The notes under the pieces were generated by a model that saw nothing but the letters and a program-made list of their open reading frames with translations, was not told where the DNA came from and made no database searches. A program made the position numbers and the translations under genes. Positions 9,742 through 19,817 of a stretch of 64,000 nucleotides of DNA are shown piece by piece; the stretch's first letter is position 1, and the number at the start of each line of letters is the position of its first letter. This DNA comes from Acrasis kona (Eukaryota > Heterolobosea > Eutetramitea > Acrasida > Acrasidae). The stretch is from positions 62,001 to 126,000 of the forward strand of contig JAOPGA020000950.1 of the NCBI GenBank assembly GCA_026419775.2, read 5' to 3'.

Positions 9742-11172
9742 ATGAACAAACTATCGACACTCATTGTTCTTGTTTGCCTGTTTGTCACGGTTCTGTCAAA
9801 ATATAGATCACGTCCAAAATACAATCGGTATCAAACGCGTTATAGAAATCCATACGAAAGGTATGGGCATGTTCTTAGTAGAAGGACAAAGCATTATGAC
9901 TTTTCAGAATTAGTTAAAGACGAACAATCACCACATATATTGCCTGAGAGGGATATGCCAGCCATACGCACCAATAATAAGACTGAATCACATATAGAAC
10001 TGTTTGAAAGGATGAAGAGAAATGTTAATAAATACCAATCTGCTTGGAAAGCTGTAGACAACCAATTCTCTGCAGTTGCATGTGAAGAGCTTATAAAAAG
10101 TATTGGATCGATAAGAACATCAAAGGATGGAGCCAAACCTCAGACATGTCGAGTCACACCAGTGATTATTGTTCCTGAAAAGACTTTCGTCTTCAAAAAC
10201 CACACAATGACACCATTTAATTTAGAGTTGGAGGATGAAAGTCTGATATCTGAGAGGAAGCTTACAAGAAATACAGTGTCTCCATCTTTGATCATTCCAT
10301 CAGAGTGGGACTGGAGGAAAAGATCACCAAGTTGTGCATCAAGAGTGAGAGCACAAGGTCGCTGTGGTGTATGTTGGTGAGATCAATTTCATTGGTTTAT
10401 TTATTAACTACTTTAGGGCTTTCTCTGGAGCTTCTTTGATAGAAGAAAGAATGTGCTTAATGTCTGGCGGTAGGCACATGGACATTGATCTATCTCCACA
10501 ACATGGGGTTTCTTGCATGGGCAATGGAGAATGCTCTGGTGGCTTCCAACATACTTACTGGGATTATGTCAAACAAAATGGCATGGTTTCTGAAAAGTGC
10601 ATGCCTTACCAATCTGGAGCAGATGGATCAGTGCCATCCTGTCCAGCAATGTGCGCCGATGGCACTTCACTCAACCAAAGCAGAGTATTCGTCGACAGCT
10701 ACTACGCTTTGCCACCAGATGTCAACACCATCAAAGCAGAAATTGTCTACAATGGGCCAGTGCAAGCACTGTTCACTGTTTATCATGATTTCTACTCATA
10801 CGGAAGAGGAGTTTACAATCATGTAACTGGTGACAAGATTGGAAATCACGTAGTGACACTCCTGGGCTACGGAACAGATAAAAGAACAGGGAAAGGTTAT
10901 TGGTAGGTCCTTACACATTTTAATTCTTTATTAACAACAAAAGGATTGGAAAAAATCAATGGGGAACAAGTTGGGGGAATGGAGGGTATTTTAAGATACG
11001 CCAAGGAGACAGTGGAATAGACTCTTCGGTATTTGCTGCAGTTCCCATCATACCGAAAGATCGCTCCTACGTCCAGAATTTGAGGTCAGTTGATTCAAGT
11101 GTAGATAACGCGAAAGTATTTGACTATACTATCATACTGTACCTTCTACTACTGTACTTCTTCGTCATGTAA
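9742..11172 (+). CDS. Papain-family (C1) cysteine protease, secreted, C-terminal hydrophobic tail
   Basis: Three exons, 9742-10376, 10417-10902 and 10944-11172 (introns 40 and 41 nt). The protein begins with a signal peptide (LIVLVCLFVTVLS) and a long pro-region, then the mature domain near EWDWRKRSPSCASRVRAQG. The active site reads QGRCGVCWAFSGA with Gln and Cys, the catalytic His is in KIGNHVVTLLGYG, and Asn is in GKNQWGTSWGNGG, so all four residues are present. The cathepsin-B/TINAG-like CMGNGECSGGF pattern follows the Cys helix. A final YTIILYLLLLYFFVM could anchor the enzyme in a membrane or signal a GPI anchor. Both introns split the same kind of codon (TG|G of Trp), one inside the catalytic motif. 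Confidence 0.9.
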
Positions 11173-11258
11173 TAATAAATGTTGGTTGTAATGTATTTGA
11201 TGTTGTTTTCGTATTCTTGGATTTGGTACAACAGAGTAATTTTTGCCCTCTATTCAGG

Positions 11259-11881
11259 ATGGCATTTTCTGCAAGGCTTTTTACTCATACTTTTCTCATG
11301 TTTTTCCAACACCTGATATGGGGAGATTTATTTGTTTGGTTGATTGTAATATTAAGATACTTCTATAGTTCATCTAAAATGCCGCGGGGAATTTTGCAAA
11401 AAAAATTTAAAGTTGTCCTCTTTAGGTCATTCATTAAATCCTATCATCAGGAGATTCAGAATTCCATCTCGAGTGGACATCTGGCTTTCCAAAATGTAAG
11501 AGACCAATTATCACACTGTGATTCGACAAACAACTCACTTACTGCTCATAAAAGATTTGTGAAATGAACCTACCTGAACAAAGATTATTGAAGAGAGATG
11601 TTGAGATTTATGAATACTCCTTTGCGACCCTTCCCCACAAAGCAAGACCAAACCCCTGCAACATAACAACATTGGCGCCAAGGGACAGAGGATATATGGA
11701 AGCTAAGAGCAGCGAGGAAAACAGAGCTCCTGATAAGCAAGCCACTTTACGTTATAAAAGAAACAAGAGTACGAACATTTTTGAGCGGAATGGTCGTATT
11801 GTTCTACGGGATATAACTGAGGAGATGAAGGCAAAACAGGAGAGGAGTAAACAAATGAGTTTAAGCATTCAATTGCGATGA
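11259..11881 (+). CDS. Small basic protein, unknown
   Basis: Two exons, 11259-11495 and 11555-11881, join in phase 0 across a 59-nt GTAAGA...AAAAG intron to give up to 187 aa. The C-terminal exon is polar and basic (RLLKRDVEIYEYSF, LPHKARPNPCNITTLAPRDRGY, TEEMKAKQERSKQM). The N-terminus is less certain: the first ATG gives a hydrophobic leader (FFQHLIWGDLFVWLIVIL), while an in-frame ATG at MPRGILQKKFKVV would give a soluble ~134-aa protein. The hydrophobic part may be 5' untranslated sequence. No family recognised. Confidence 0.5.
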
Positions 11882-12344
11882 GCAACGCGATTGGTGGAGG
11901 TATCTCTTGATGATATTTTTCTCATTAGTGACGGTGTGCTAGTAAACAGTATTATTACTACATTGTTTCTTTGACCGGCAACAATTGATATCGCACGATG
12001 ACTTATTTCTTTACAAGAATAACCTCCAATGATATGTCATATCTAAAGACCCCTAGTACTACTTCAATAGAATGTCAATGACAGCCGAAAGATGTCGCCA
12101 AAATCTGAATAACAACTTTAATGTAGCCTCAAATGCAAACCGAGCACCAAAATAGGATTATACTTATAAATTCGAATACTTCTTGGTATTTCAGTCTTCT
12201 TAAGTTTGTTGCGGGGTAAAGATCCGGAGTCGATGTCAGTTTTGGTGAAGATATTTATATGATCTAATTTTAGACCACACTATTTATAAACGAAATTTTT
12301 TGGTGCAAACAACAAAACAAAAACAAACAAACACAACATACACA
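11882..12344. promoter_or_regulatory. 463-bp intergenic region, likely promoter of the repeat-rich gene
   Basis: No coding frame supported. The right end carries a TATTTATAA element near 12281-12290 and an A/C-rich leader directly before the start at 12345, like the leader of the tectonin gene at ~1595-1605. Both leaders also share TTATATGATC (near 1579 and 12256). A promoter for an abundant mRNA is the likely content; this is inference. Confidence 0.35.
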
Positions 12345-13685
12345 ATGCACTCACACAAACAAGAAATTCCCGTTGCACAAACCACCCAAACTACCGTCAC
12401 TACACAAACAACCGGTGTAGCGCCAGTCGTTAAGGCCCCAGTCACCAACATTGTTCAAAAGGACGCAGTTGTCACGAACGTCGTAGACAAGGCAGTTCTA
12501 GGAAACATCATCGAGAAACAAAACGTCGAAGTTGTACACAAGCCAGTCGTACAAGAAATCCACGAACAAAAGATTATCGAATTAGAAAAGCAAAACATCG
12601 TCAAGAACGTACACCAAGATACCGTCGTTCAACGTGCCACCGACCAAACTCGTTATGAGGAAGTCGGCAGAACTGATTTAGAAGCCGAGAGATTGAGACT
12701 TGCCCAATTAAACGTTGCCCAAGCACCAGTCGTCACCCGCCAATCCGGCCAAACACACGAAGTCCGTCAAGATGAGGTCGTTGCCCAAGTTGTCCGTCAA
12801 GAACACATCGAACACCACGTTCAACCAGTCATCACTGAAGTCCGCGAACAAAACATTGTCAAGGAAGTTTTACACCCCGTCGTCCGCAAGGTACACGAGG
12901 AGACCATCATCAGAGAAGTCGGCGGCACCACCGTCCAACAACCACTAGTCCAACAACAAAACGTCAACGTCATTGGTACCACCCAAGGTATCAACGCCAA
13001 CAACGAATTGTTCTTGAACTGGGAGAGAAGCATGTACGGGGCCTACCAAAAGGACACCACCAACTGGAACAGAGAGAAGTGGTTGTTGGCCAACCCACAA
13101 CCAGTAGGCTACAAACCAACTGGTTTCTTCAACCAATACCCATCATTCAGCCAATACCACACCACAACCACAGTTAACGGTGTACCACTTTCTGGCCTCA
13201 ACCAAACCCACTTGGGATGGGAGAGAAGCATGTACAGCGACTACGAGAAACACGGATCAAGCTGGAACAGAGATTCATACCTAAAGGCCAACCCACAACC
13301 CGTTGGCTACCAACCAACTGGTTTCTTGAACCAATACCCATCTTTCAGTCAATTCCACCACACCAACGTTGTTGAAGGTGGTAAGCTACCAAAGAAGCCA
13401 ACTGACTTGAGCAAGGTCGATGGACCCATTAACCCAGTCGCCGTTGTCAACCCATCAGAGAACCTAAAACATCAACCAACTGACGGAACAGTTGTCCCAA
13501 CCACAACTCTAGGTGAGGCCCCAGCACACACTCACGAAGTGTTGAAGGGTGCTGCCGCAGGTGCTGCCATCGGATCAGTTGTTCCAGTTGTAGGAACTGT
13601 AGTCGGTGGTGTCATTGGTGCCATTGGAGGAGCCATCGCCAAACAGAAGCACATCAAGGAAGGTACACATGCATTCAAAGAATAA
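12345..13685 (+). CDS. Repeat-rich allergen-like protein with C-terminal glycine zipper
   Basis: Single exon, 446 aa from MHSHKQEIPVAQ. Residues ~25-200 are V/Q/H/E-rich heptad-like repeats (VVQEIHEQKIIELEKQNIV; ITEVREQNIVKEVLHPVV), the style of fungal allergen/stress proteins that cycle 'HxxVxEVxEP'. Residues ~223-272 and ~287-336 are two copies of a ~48-residue module built on WERSMY, WNR, ANPQPVGY, PTGF and NQYPSFSQ. Near the C-terminus is a glycine zipper (GAAIGSVVPVVGTVVGGVIG) that could insert in membranes. Codons are strongly C-ending (GTC, AAC, ACC, CAC), unlike neighbours, which suggests high expression. Function unknown; stress or structural role is a guess. Confidence 0.7.
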   Translation: MHSHKQEIPVAQTTQTTVTTQTTGVAPVVKAPVTNIVQKDAVVTNVVDKAVLGNIIEKQNVEVVHKPVVQEIHEQKIIELEKQNIVKNVHQDTVVQRATDQTRYEEVGRTDLEAERLRLAQLNVAQAPVVTRQSGQTHEVRQDEVVAQVVRQEHIEHHVQPVITEVREQNIVKEVLHPVVRKVHEETIIREVGGTTVQQPLVQQQNVNVIGTTQGINANNELFLNWERSMYGAYQKDTTNWNREKWLLANPQPVGYKPTGFFNQYPSFSQYHTTTTVNGVPLSGLNQTHLGWERSMYSDYEKHGSSWNRDSYLKANPQPVGYQPTGFLNQYPSFSQFHHTNVVEGGKLPKKPTDLSKVDGPINPVAVVNPSENLKHQPTDGTVVPTTTLGEAPAHTHEVLKGAAAGAAIGSVVPVVGTVVGGVIGAIGGAIAKQKHIKEGTHAFKE

Positions 13686-14048
13686 ATAATATTATCATGT
13701 ATATAACATTTTTACGTTTTCTCATAAAAGATTTTTAAAAATGTGTATGAATGTATTCCAGATGTATAGTTTGTATCATGAGGAATGTTGTATTTGTTAT
13801 AAGGGAATCAAGGCGAGGATAAATTTAACGATATCAATATGATGTTTGTTTTTCGGTTTCCGAACCTATCGAAATTGTAGGCCGCCGAGAAGTACAAGGT
13901 AGAATATGTAATTTGTGCGATAGTTACTTCCCTTTGAACCTGCGAGTGCGGCTGAAATCTTTTCGGGAATTTTGTCGAGAAATAGGAATATGTGAACGGA
14001 GCTCGTCAAGTTGACCTGGTCTTAACAACTAATTTATTGCACCACAAC
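13686..14048. other. 363-bp intergenic region
   Basis: AT-rich 3' flank of the repeat-rich gene followed by the 5' flank of the next gene. No conserved frame, RNA gene or strong repeat seen. The frame of the downstream gene is open back to 13992 but has no ATG before 14049. Confidence 0.4.
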
Positions 14049-14960
14049 ATGAACAACCCGACAGAGGCCAACGACTCATACACCGAAAGTATAATCGGTT
14101 TATTAGAATATATGGAAGCAGCGGAGAAGAAAGCACCACCCACTAATGTAGTTTCTGAGACTGTGAAACCAAAACCAGTTGAGCGTAAACATCGAGAGGT
14201 TAAGAAAGAACAACCAGCAACACAACAAGTTCCACAACAAAACACACCGCCGACGACGATGAATAATTTCGTTGATCCAGAGGGTGTCGAAAACATTATA
14301 AAAATGTTGGCGACTTCCAACGGTCAAATTTATCAGAGCGTCCTACAAAATCAACAACCAATCATCATACAAACTTCTGGTATCGACAGTACAAATTCTC
14401 AACAGCAAGTCGAGATGATACAAAATGATTTGATTATGCAGGGCATTGATATGAACAGACCTCTTATCATACTTAACGTTGAACAAAATACACCCCAACA
14501 GAGTGTAGCAGCGGGTCCTTCCACATCCACACATTGTAACAATGAGGGATTGCATAAAAGAAGGAGAGACGTCGAGATGACAGACACCAAAAGAACAAAA
14601 GTGAGCGATACGTTGACTTTAAGAAGGGGTAGTGTGCCTGCAGGGTCTTTATACAAGGACACATCACCGGTTGACCATTTACAACCATTCGCGTCTAAGC
14701 ATGACTTTTATGAGACTGTCCCCATGAGAGATGAAGACTTTATTAGTAAATTCTTGGACGACTCCGACATACCGTCACCTCTAACCGACTACACCTTCGG
14801 AGTACCCACATCTTCATCTTCAGTCAAGACGAAGAAAGTCAAACCACCAAAGGCGCCAAAAAGTACGAAGACAAAGAGACCTAGAAAGGACAAATCACAA
14901 CCCCTGATTGATGTGTTTGCTCTAACGTCAAAGAGAAGGGCTAGCACAGGATGTATTTAA
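14049..14960 (+). CDS. Low-complexity, probably nuclear protein, unknown
   Basis: A 303-aa single-exon frame from MNNPTEANDSY. The middle is Q/T/P-rich and the C-terminal third is basic with several nuclear-localisation-like runs (LHKRRRDVEM, KTKKVKPPKAPKSTKTKRPR, LTSKRRAST). Short hydrophobic helices (ESIIGLLEYMEAAEKK; VENIIKMLATSNG) may be binding motifs. An acidic patch (DEDFISKFLDDSDIPSPL) resembles activation-type sequence. No catalytic motif. A transcription-related role is possible but only from composition. Confidence 0.6.
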   Translation: MNNPTEANDSYTESIIGLLEYMEAAEKKAPPTNVVSETVKPKPVERKHREVKKEQPATQQVPQQNTPPTTMNNFVDPEGVENIIKMLATSNGQIYQSVLQNQQPIIIQTSGIDSTNSQQQVEMIQNDLIMQGIDMNRPLIILNVEQNTPQQSVAAGPSTSTHCNNEGLHKRRRDVEMTDTKRTKVSDTLTLRRGSVPAGSLYKDTSPVDHLQPFASKHDFYETVPMRDEDFISKFLDDSDIPSPLTDYTFGVPTSSSSVKTKKVKPPKAPKSTKTKRPRKDKSQPLIDVFALTSKRRASTGCI

Positions 14961-15562
14961 ATTTTGCTGCAATACAATAAACTCAATATTTTCATTAATC
15001 AGACCTACTTGACCTTCTGTGTTTGAATTAAAACTTCATGGATGAGACTTAACTTTGTGACCGGTGGTGAGTACTGAAAGCTTGGTAGAGACCCAATGGA
15101 ATCGGTGACAAATTGGCAATCAATAACTGTGTTCAAATGCTTCTTCTCGCAGTTTATGCGATATTATTGGATGCCGTCGATTGTTCTAGAAAAACGCCAC
15201 TATTAATAAACTTGCCTATTAGGCGGATAATTAAACAACTTATAAAAAGAATTTGTAAGAAATTGTATTGAGAAGTCTACTTTTGACAATTATCAAATGA
15301 GAGCAGATGATGTTTAATATGATGGGGTCGACGACAAGCATCATCTATTTGAATCTGAAAAGATTTCGAAAAATTTCACAAAGACAGTCGATGGGCTTTC
15401 TATTAGAGATTGACAAATGACCACCTTTGATCATTACATGTTTACATTTGAGATGCTTTTCATAGAATGCTTCTCCGATGTTGGCTCAATCCACAATTGT
15501 TCAAATCAAGGAATGTCAAATTGTGACATGCCAAACTTGATCTAGACACGAAGCTCGATGCG
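14961..15562. other. Intergenic region with a repeat copy shared with 56.25 kb
   Basis: No supported gene in about 600 bp. Positions 15462-15483 and 15497-15512 match, base for base, two adjacent blocks at 56254-56275 and 56273-56288, with 16 extra bases here. The rest is AT-rich with no clear pattern. Confidence 0.5.
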
Positions 15563-15763
15563 ATGATGAATTTATTCAAATCGAACATGTCAACAGGCCA
15601 AGACCCAAAAGGCAAAAAGAGGAAGGTGGATGAGGATGATGAGGAGTACATCATGGAAGAGGAAGTTGAAAAAGAGGACACCAGAACAATTGCATCTCCT
15701 ACAAAGAAAAATACACAAGTGATACACAAAAATATTTATTGTTTTAACAAGAGGAACTTTTAG
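15563..15763 (+). CDS. Short acidic/basic frame, possible last exon of an unresolved gene
   Basis: An open frame of 66 aa reads MMNLFKSNMSTGQDPKGKKR then acidic sequence (DEDDEEYIMEEEVEKEDT). The NLS-like GKKRKVDEDDEE pattern looks protein-like, and the frame is open further left to a TGA at 15523. A possible acceptor (GATCTAG) lies at about 15545. No upstream exon could be fixed. It overlaps the 3' end of the opposite-strand RGS gene by 20 bp. Could be chance. Confidence 0.25.
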   Translation: MMNLFKSNMSTGQDPKGKKRKVDEDDEEYIMEEEVEKEDTRTIASPTKKNTQVIHKNIYCFNKRNF

Positions 15764-16931
15764 TATTTGGAACGTGGAAACCATCATAGTGAGCGAGACT
15801 ACAAGACATCAACAAGTTATCAGGTCCTGAAGCACCGATCTCTTTTCTCCTGTTTCCGGCTTCCAAGATGACATGAAAGTTAGTGAGATGTCTCTTTGCG
15901 AGACAACAAACCATAAAGTTAATTAATGATGGGGTGAAGCCACAATCAAAATCAGTAACGTCGGTATAACGGCATCCACCTTCAATGTTCTCGAACAATT
16001 GTGTGGTCAAAGCCGAAGTCCTGACAAGATTTTTACTCTCTGGAACATCAGGGTTACACACACTCTTTTCGACATGAATAATGCTTCCATCGTCTAGTCT
16101 TTTCGAGCAGCATAACAAAGAAGCATCAATGTTTTTACATAAAAATGGCATTGATTGTACAGCATGCACCGTGACTGCCTTGTATTTGTTACATTCTACG
16201 GCATTTAGATATGTTCTTGTTCTTTTTTGATTGCTTAGAATCTCCTGATTTGTTTCACTACAAATAACAATATCGTACACTTCTTGAGCAGAGAATGGAA
16301 GTGTCATGACTTCTTTTTTCTTTTTGAAGCCCGATGGACTCTTTTCCTTGGATACATATACAGAATAATCATGAGTAGAGAAGACATTCGTCCATTCACA
16401 GTTCAAATTTGTCAATCCAAACTCAAAGTCAAGGTCTCCTATACGAAGGTCTTTACTTTTGGCGAGTTCTTTCAATATATATCTACCTCTCTTCAAACTT
16501 CCAACATGTGACAAATAGTTTGGATCTGTCTTTAGTGTCTGTTTGACATGTTTGCTAAACTCTTTGGAGTTTACAAAAGAACCGAAGCAGTCCTCCTTAA
16601 GCCCAACGTAAACTGTTAATCTAACCTCGTCGAACAAGGAGTTGGGGCAGTAACTATCACTGCATTTTTTGAACTCTTCGTTTAGGGCTGCCTTTTGTGC
16701 ACAACTAACATTTACTTCACTTGGCGACCCCTCCTGGATGTACTCTAGCATGATAAATTTTGCAGAGGTGTACTTGGAAGATGTTGCTATCAGAGTGATG
16801 AACTCGCTGACGTCAATTAGAAACTGGAGAGCCTCTTGATTTTGATATTTTCTGAGATATTCATGGAAGCACTTTCTTAATCTCCTGTCGACGAAGACGT
16901 TGTCGAACATGATGTCATAGTTGGTCGGCAT
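15744..16931 (-). CDS. RGS domain plus START-like lipid-binding protein
   Basis: A 395-aa single-exon protein. Residues ~8-150 fit an RGS fold (regulator of heterotrimeric G-protein signalling): FDNVFVDRRLRKCFHEYLRK, LQFLIDVSEFITL, SLFDEVRLTVYVGLKEDCFG, which accelerates GTP hydrolysis on G-alpha. Residues ~185-385 fit a START/SRPBCC lipid pocket: LPFSAQEVYDIVIC, NKYKAVTVHAVQSMPFLCKN and the closing helix FTPSLINFMVCCLAKRHLTN. The combination would couple G-protein signalling to a lipid ligand. RGS-START-like fusions are a feature of amoeboid protists; I cannot name the orthologue. There is no signal peptide or membrane helix. Confidence 0.65.
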   Translation of the reverse strand: MPTNYDIMFDNVFVDRRLRKCFHEYLRKYQNQEALQFLIDVSEFITLIATSSKYTSAKFIMLEYIQEGSPSEVNVSCAQKAALNEEFKKCSDSYCPNSLFDEVRLTVYVGLKEDCFGSFVNSKEFSKHVKQTLKTDPNYLSHVGSLKRGRYILKELAKSKDLRIGDLDFEFGLTNLNCEWTNVFSTHDYSVYVSKEKSPSGFKKKKEVMTLPFSAQEVYDIVICSETNQEILSNQKRTRTYLNAVECNKYKAVTVHAVQSMPFLCKNIDASLLCCSKRLDDGSIIHVEKSVCNPDVPESKNLVRTSALTTQLFENIEGGCRYTDVTDFDCGFTPSLINFMVCCLAKRHLTNFHVILEAGNRRKEIGASGPDNLLMSCSLAHYDGFHVPNTKSSSC

Positions 16932-17433
16932 GTTTGGTTTTTATTATAAAACTTGTTTCTTCTCCTTTCTGTCCTTTTAAGCCAAATTTATTAACCAGTT
17001 CGTTCATGCTCTTTTATGGTAATGAATTGTTTGCGAAACAGGACCTCTTCGCCCGAGGGAAAATTACGAAACCAAACATATTTTGTGAATGGTCAATCGC
17101 TAATGGGTTTCAGGGACACTTTCCAGATATATAAATAGTATCTGATCGCTAATAACCAATTTTATCAAAACATGATGCAATCGGCAATATCTACTATCGT
17201 GACACGATAATCATGTATTCTTAGTGTGAGAAGAATACCTTATATAAAACTCTTCGAATCACAAACAGGCACTTTCAACTTGAGTTTACATTATTATTTA
17301 ATACTAATATCGCACAATTTATTGTTGTGTGTCAATATTTATAACGCGTTCTAGCTGTGCGTTTTAATGTTTGGATGGGTTGATCGTAGCATTACAACAA
17401 TTTTAAATAGTGTGAACACCAAAGTAGATCATC
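16932..17433. promoter_or_regulatory. 502-bp divergent intergenic region with two hairpins and a TATA box
   Basis: Shared 5' flank of the RGS gene (left) and the TPR fusion gene (right). Two inverted repeats lie close together: 17195-17209 (7-bp arms, 1-nt centre, TATCGTG/CACGATA) and 17215-17238 (8-bp arms GTATTCTT/AAGAATAC around 8 nt). A TATATAAAA box follows at 17241-17249. The right gene starts at 17434 after an AT-rich leader. The spacing suggests an inducible promoter, but no factor can be named. Confidence 0.4.
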
Positions 17434-19477
17434 ATGTCGAATAACGATTGGAAGGAGCAGGGCAATACATTGTTCCGAAACAAAGAATTTGAAAAAGCAA
17501 AGGAGTGCTATCAAAAAGCCGTGGTCGATGAATCAATAAGCAACGACAAGCGTGCAGTGCTATATTCCAACCTTTCTTTATGCGAACAAAAGTTACAACG
17601 CATGGACGAAGCCATTGAATACGCAAATAAATCCATTCAAGCAGACCCATCTTACTTGAAGGGACATTCACACAAGGTCATCTCTTTACTGTCACAACAA
17701 AAAACCGACGATGCATGCGAATGCATTACATCTCTAATGAAACAGGGCAAAAAATCAGCAGAGTTCACACAAACCGTACAAGACCTACAAAAAAGGTCTT
17801 CATACTTTACACAACAAAGCGTCATCGAATCATTAACCCTTTACCCTTCTTTAAGATTCCCTCAAAAAGTTGTGATTGTGGATCCAAATGGAGCCGGTCA
17901 CTTTACAACGGTAACTGACGCTGTTGCAAAGTCAAAAAGAAACGCAAGTATCATAGTAAGGCCAGCTATCTACAAAAACTCCGCGTTCGTCATCGAATCA
18001 GAAGTAGAAATGATTGGCGATGGCGACAGGGAGGACATTGTAATAGAGAACACTCAATTCAATCCTCTCGTACTTGCGTACCATGGCGGTTGTCATTTCT
18101 ACGCCAAAAATTTAACTTTTGTGCAAAAAGTCAAAGGTAATACCTCTCCTCATGCAGTCATCATGGAAGGCGGTAGTAGCGTCTCCATGGAAAATGTTGT
18201 TCTGAATGCACCTGATGTTGCCACTCTGAGCGTAGCTCGTTCTTGTAATTTGAATTTAAAATCATGCGTCATGTCAAAAGCACATGGCGCTATTGTGTCT
18301 GATGGTGGTAAGATTGAAATGGTTGACTGTGAGGTGAAAGACATTGTAAGAATAGGTGTTGAGATTAGACAAGACGCTTCTGCAGTGTTAACAAACTGCA
18401 AAATATACGACTGCGGTATGAGCGGAGTGACTTCTCATGCTGGTGCATCTTCTCTTGTTATGAATAAATGTGAAGTTTTTAGGTGTTATAAATTATCAAA
18501 AGAAGCTGCTAATTTCTTTGCAGCAGGTACTGCCTTTGTTGAAAATTGTCATTTCCATCACAATCACGGAGGTTGTATCGTTCTGGACTGTTGTAATGCA
18601 GTGTTAGAAGGAAACAGAATAAATGATTGTTTATTTGGTGTTGGTTTTTCTGCTAATGGTGGCGGTCTTTTAAAAAGGAACACCATCGAGAGGAATAGTA
18701 TTGGTTTGAATATCGCCTTTAATGGTAAAGGTGTAATTCGTCTTGAAGACAATATCATGAGTGATAATAAAGCAAACATCACTACAGGTCCAAATGATAA
18801 AAAACCAATTATCATTAGTGGACCAGATCATGTCACCGAGATATCTGAAGAAGAGATACAACCTGCTCTTGCCATCGGACAGACCTTAAATCAAAAAGAA
18901 AGAAAAATTGAAACAAAACAGTGGCGTAAGAACCACGCTGAAAATCCATTCTCTGTAGATGCCATTTCCAAACATTCTGTTTTTTGTTCTTTCTGTAGTG
19001 CTTTCGAACCACCCAATGCTGAAAAGAAATTCCAACGTTGTTCCAGATGTAAGGGTGTGTATTATTGTAGTGCAGGTAAGACCAATGCATGTAAAAATTA
19101 AATCCTAACGCAATCCAGATTGTCAGAAGAGGCACTGGACATCTCACAAGCCTGTGTGCATGCCTCCAAAGACGAACAGTTGCTACTGTGGATCCGGAAA
19201 AGAATGGTCAAAGTGCTGTGGCTCAAAAGACTCAAAGAAAGGAACTTCATACGTTAATGTCACTGGTGTCAAAACGCATCACTTCTTCATTATACTAGGA
19301 GAGAATGTGCTGGACCGAAATAAATTTGTCAAGGACAAACAAAATCGCATTCTAGTGTGGGTTGATAGAAACAAGGCAATGAACGAAGCTAAAAAGAAGA
19401 AGGGAAATGTTGTTGGTATGGGAGATCAAAAATGGGAGATATTCCAAAGGGTAGAAGATTTTGTAATTGTCGAATAA
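17434..19477 (+). CDS. TPR - parallel beta-helix - MYND - SEC-C fusion protein
   Basis: Two exons, 17434-19075 and 19119-19477 (43-nt intron with CCTAACG branch), encode 666 aa. Residues 1-130 are TPRs (WKEQGNTLFRNKEFEKAKEC; AVLYSNLSLCEQKLQ), the chaperone/SGT1-like type. Residues ~150-470 are a right-handed beta-helix of the pectate-lyase/NosD type as in FBXO11 and SHCBP1 (IIVRPAIYKNSAFVIES, HFYAKNLTFV, AVLTNCKIYDCGMSGV, GIVLDCCNAVLEGNRI-like turns). A MYND zinc finger spans the splice: CSFCSAF, CSRCKGVYYCSADC, HWTSHKPVC. A SEC-C motif follows (CYCGSGKEWSKCCGSK). Only a partner-binding role is implied; no transferase motif is seen. The domain order is unusual. Confidence 0.8.
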
Positions 19478-19817
19478 ATATTTATTTGTGTGTACGCTCT
19501 TGTTCTTTGAGGAGATCTGTAATCACCACAAAACAGTGCATTACCCCTCGCGGAGACCGAGTTCTTCACGTCTATTCTTAAGCAACACGCGGCACAATTT
19601 TAATTCCTTGTTTACAATTCCTTATATCAAAACGAATTACCTCGCATTATCAAATCATCATGTATTGCACTGCAAACAAGCATTTCATGGTTGCGGGTGT
19701 TTAGTAGTAAAGTGAACGGATATTCAATCTCGTTGACACAACTTCCCCTCGGTCAACACGGAATCACATCTAAAAATAAAAAAGTAACAAACTTTCGATC
19801 GTAATTACAAAAGAAAT
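19478..19817. other. 340-bp intergenic region
   Basis: Contains the 3' flank of the fusion gene and the 5' flank of ubiquilin. Short frames here have no protein-like composition. No RNA gene or strong repeat seen; an A-rich leader precedes the ATG at 19818. Confidence 0.35.
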
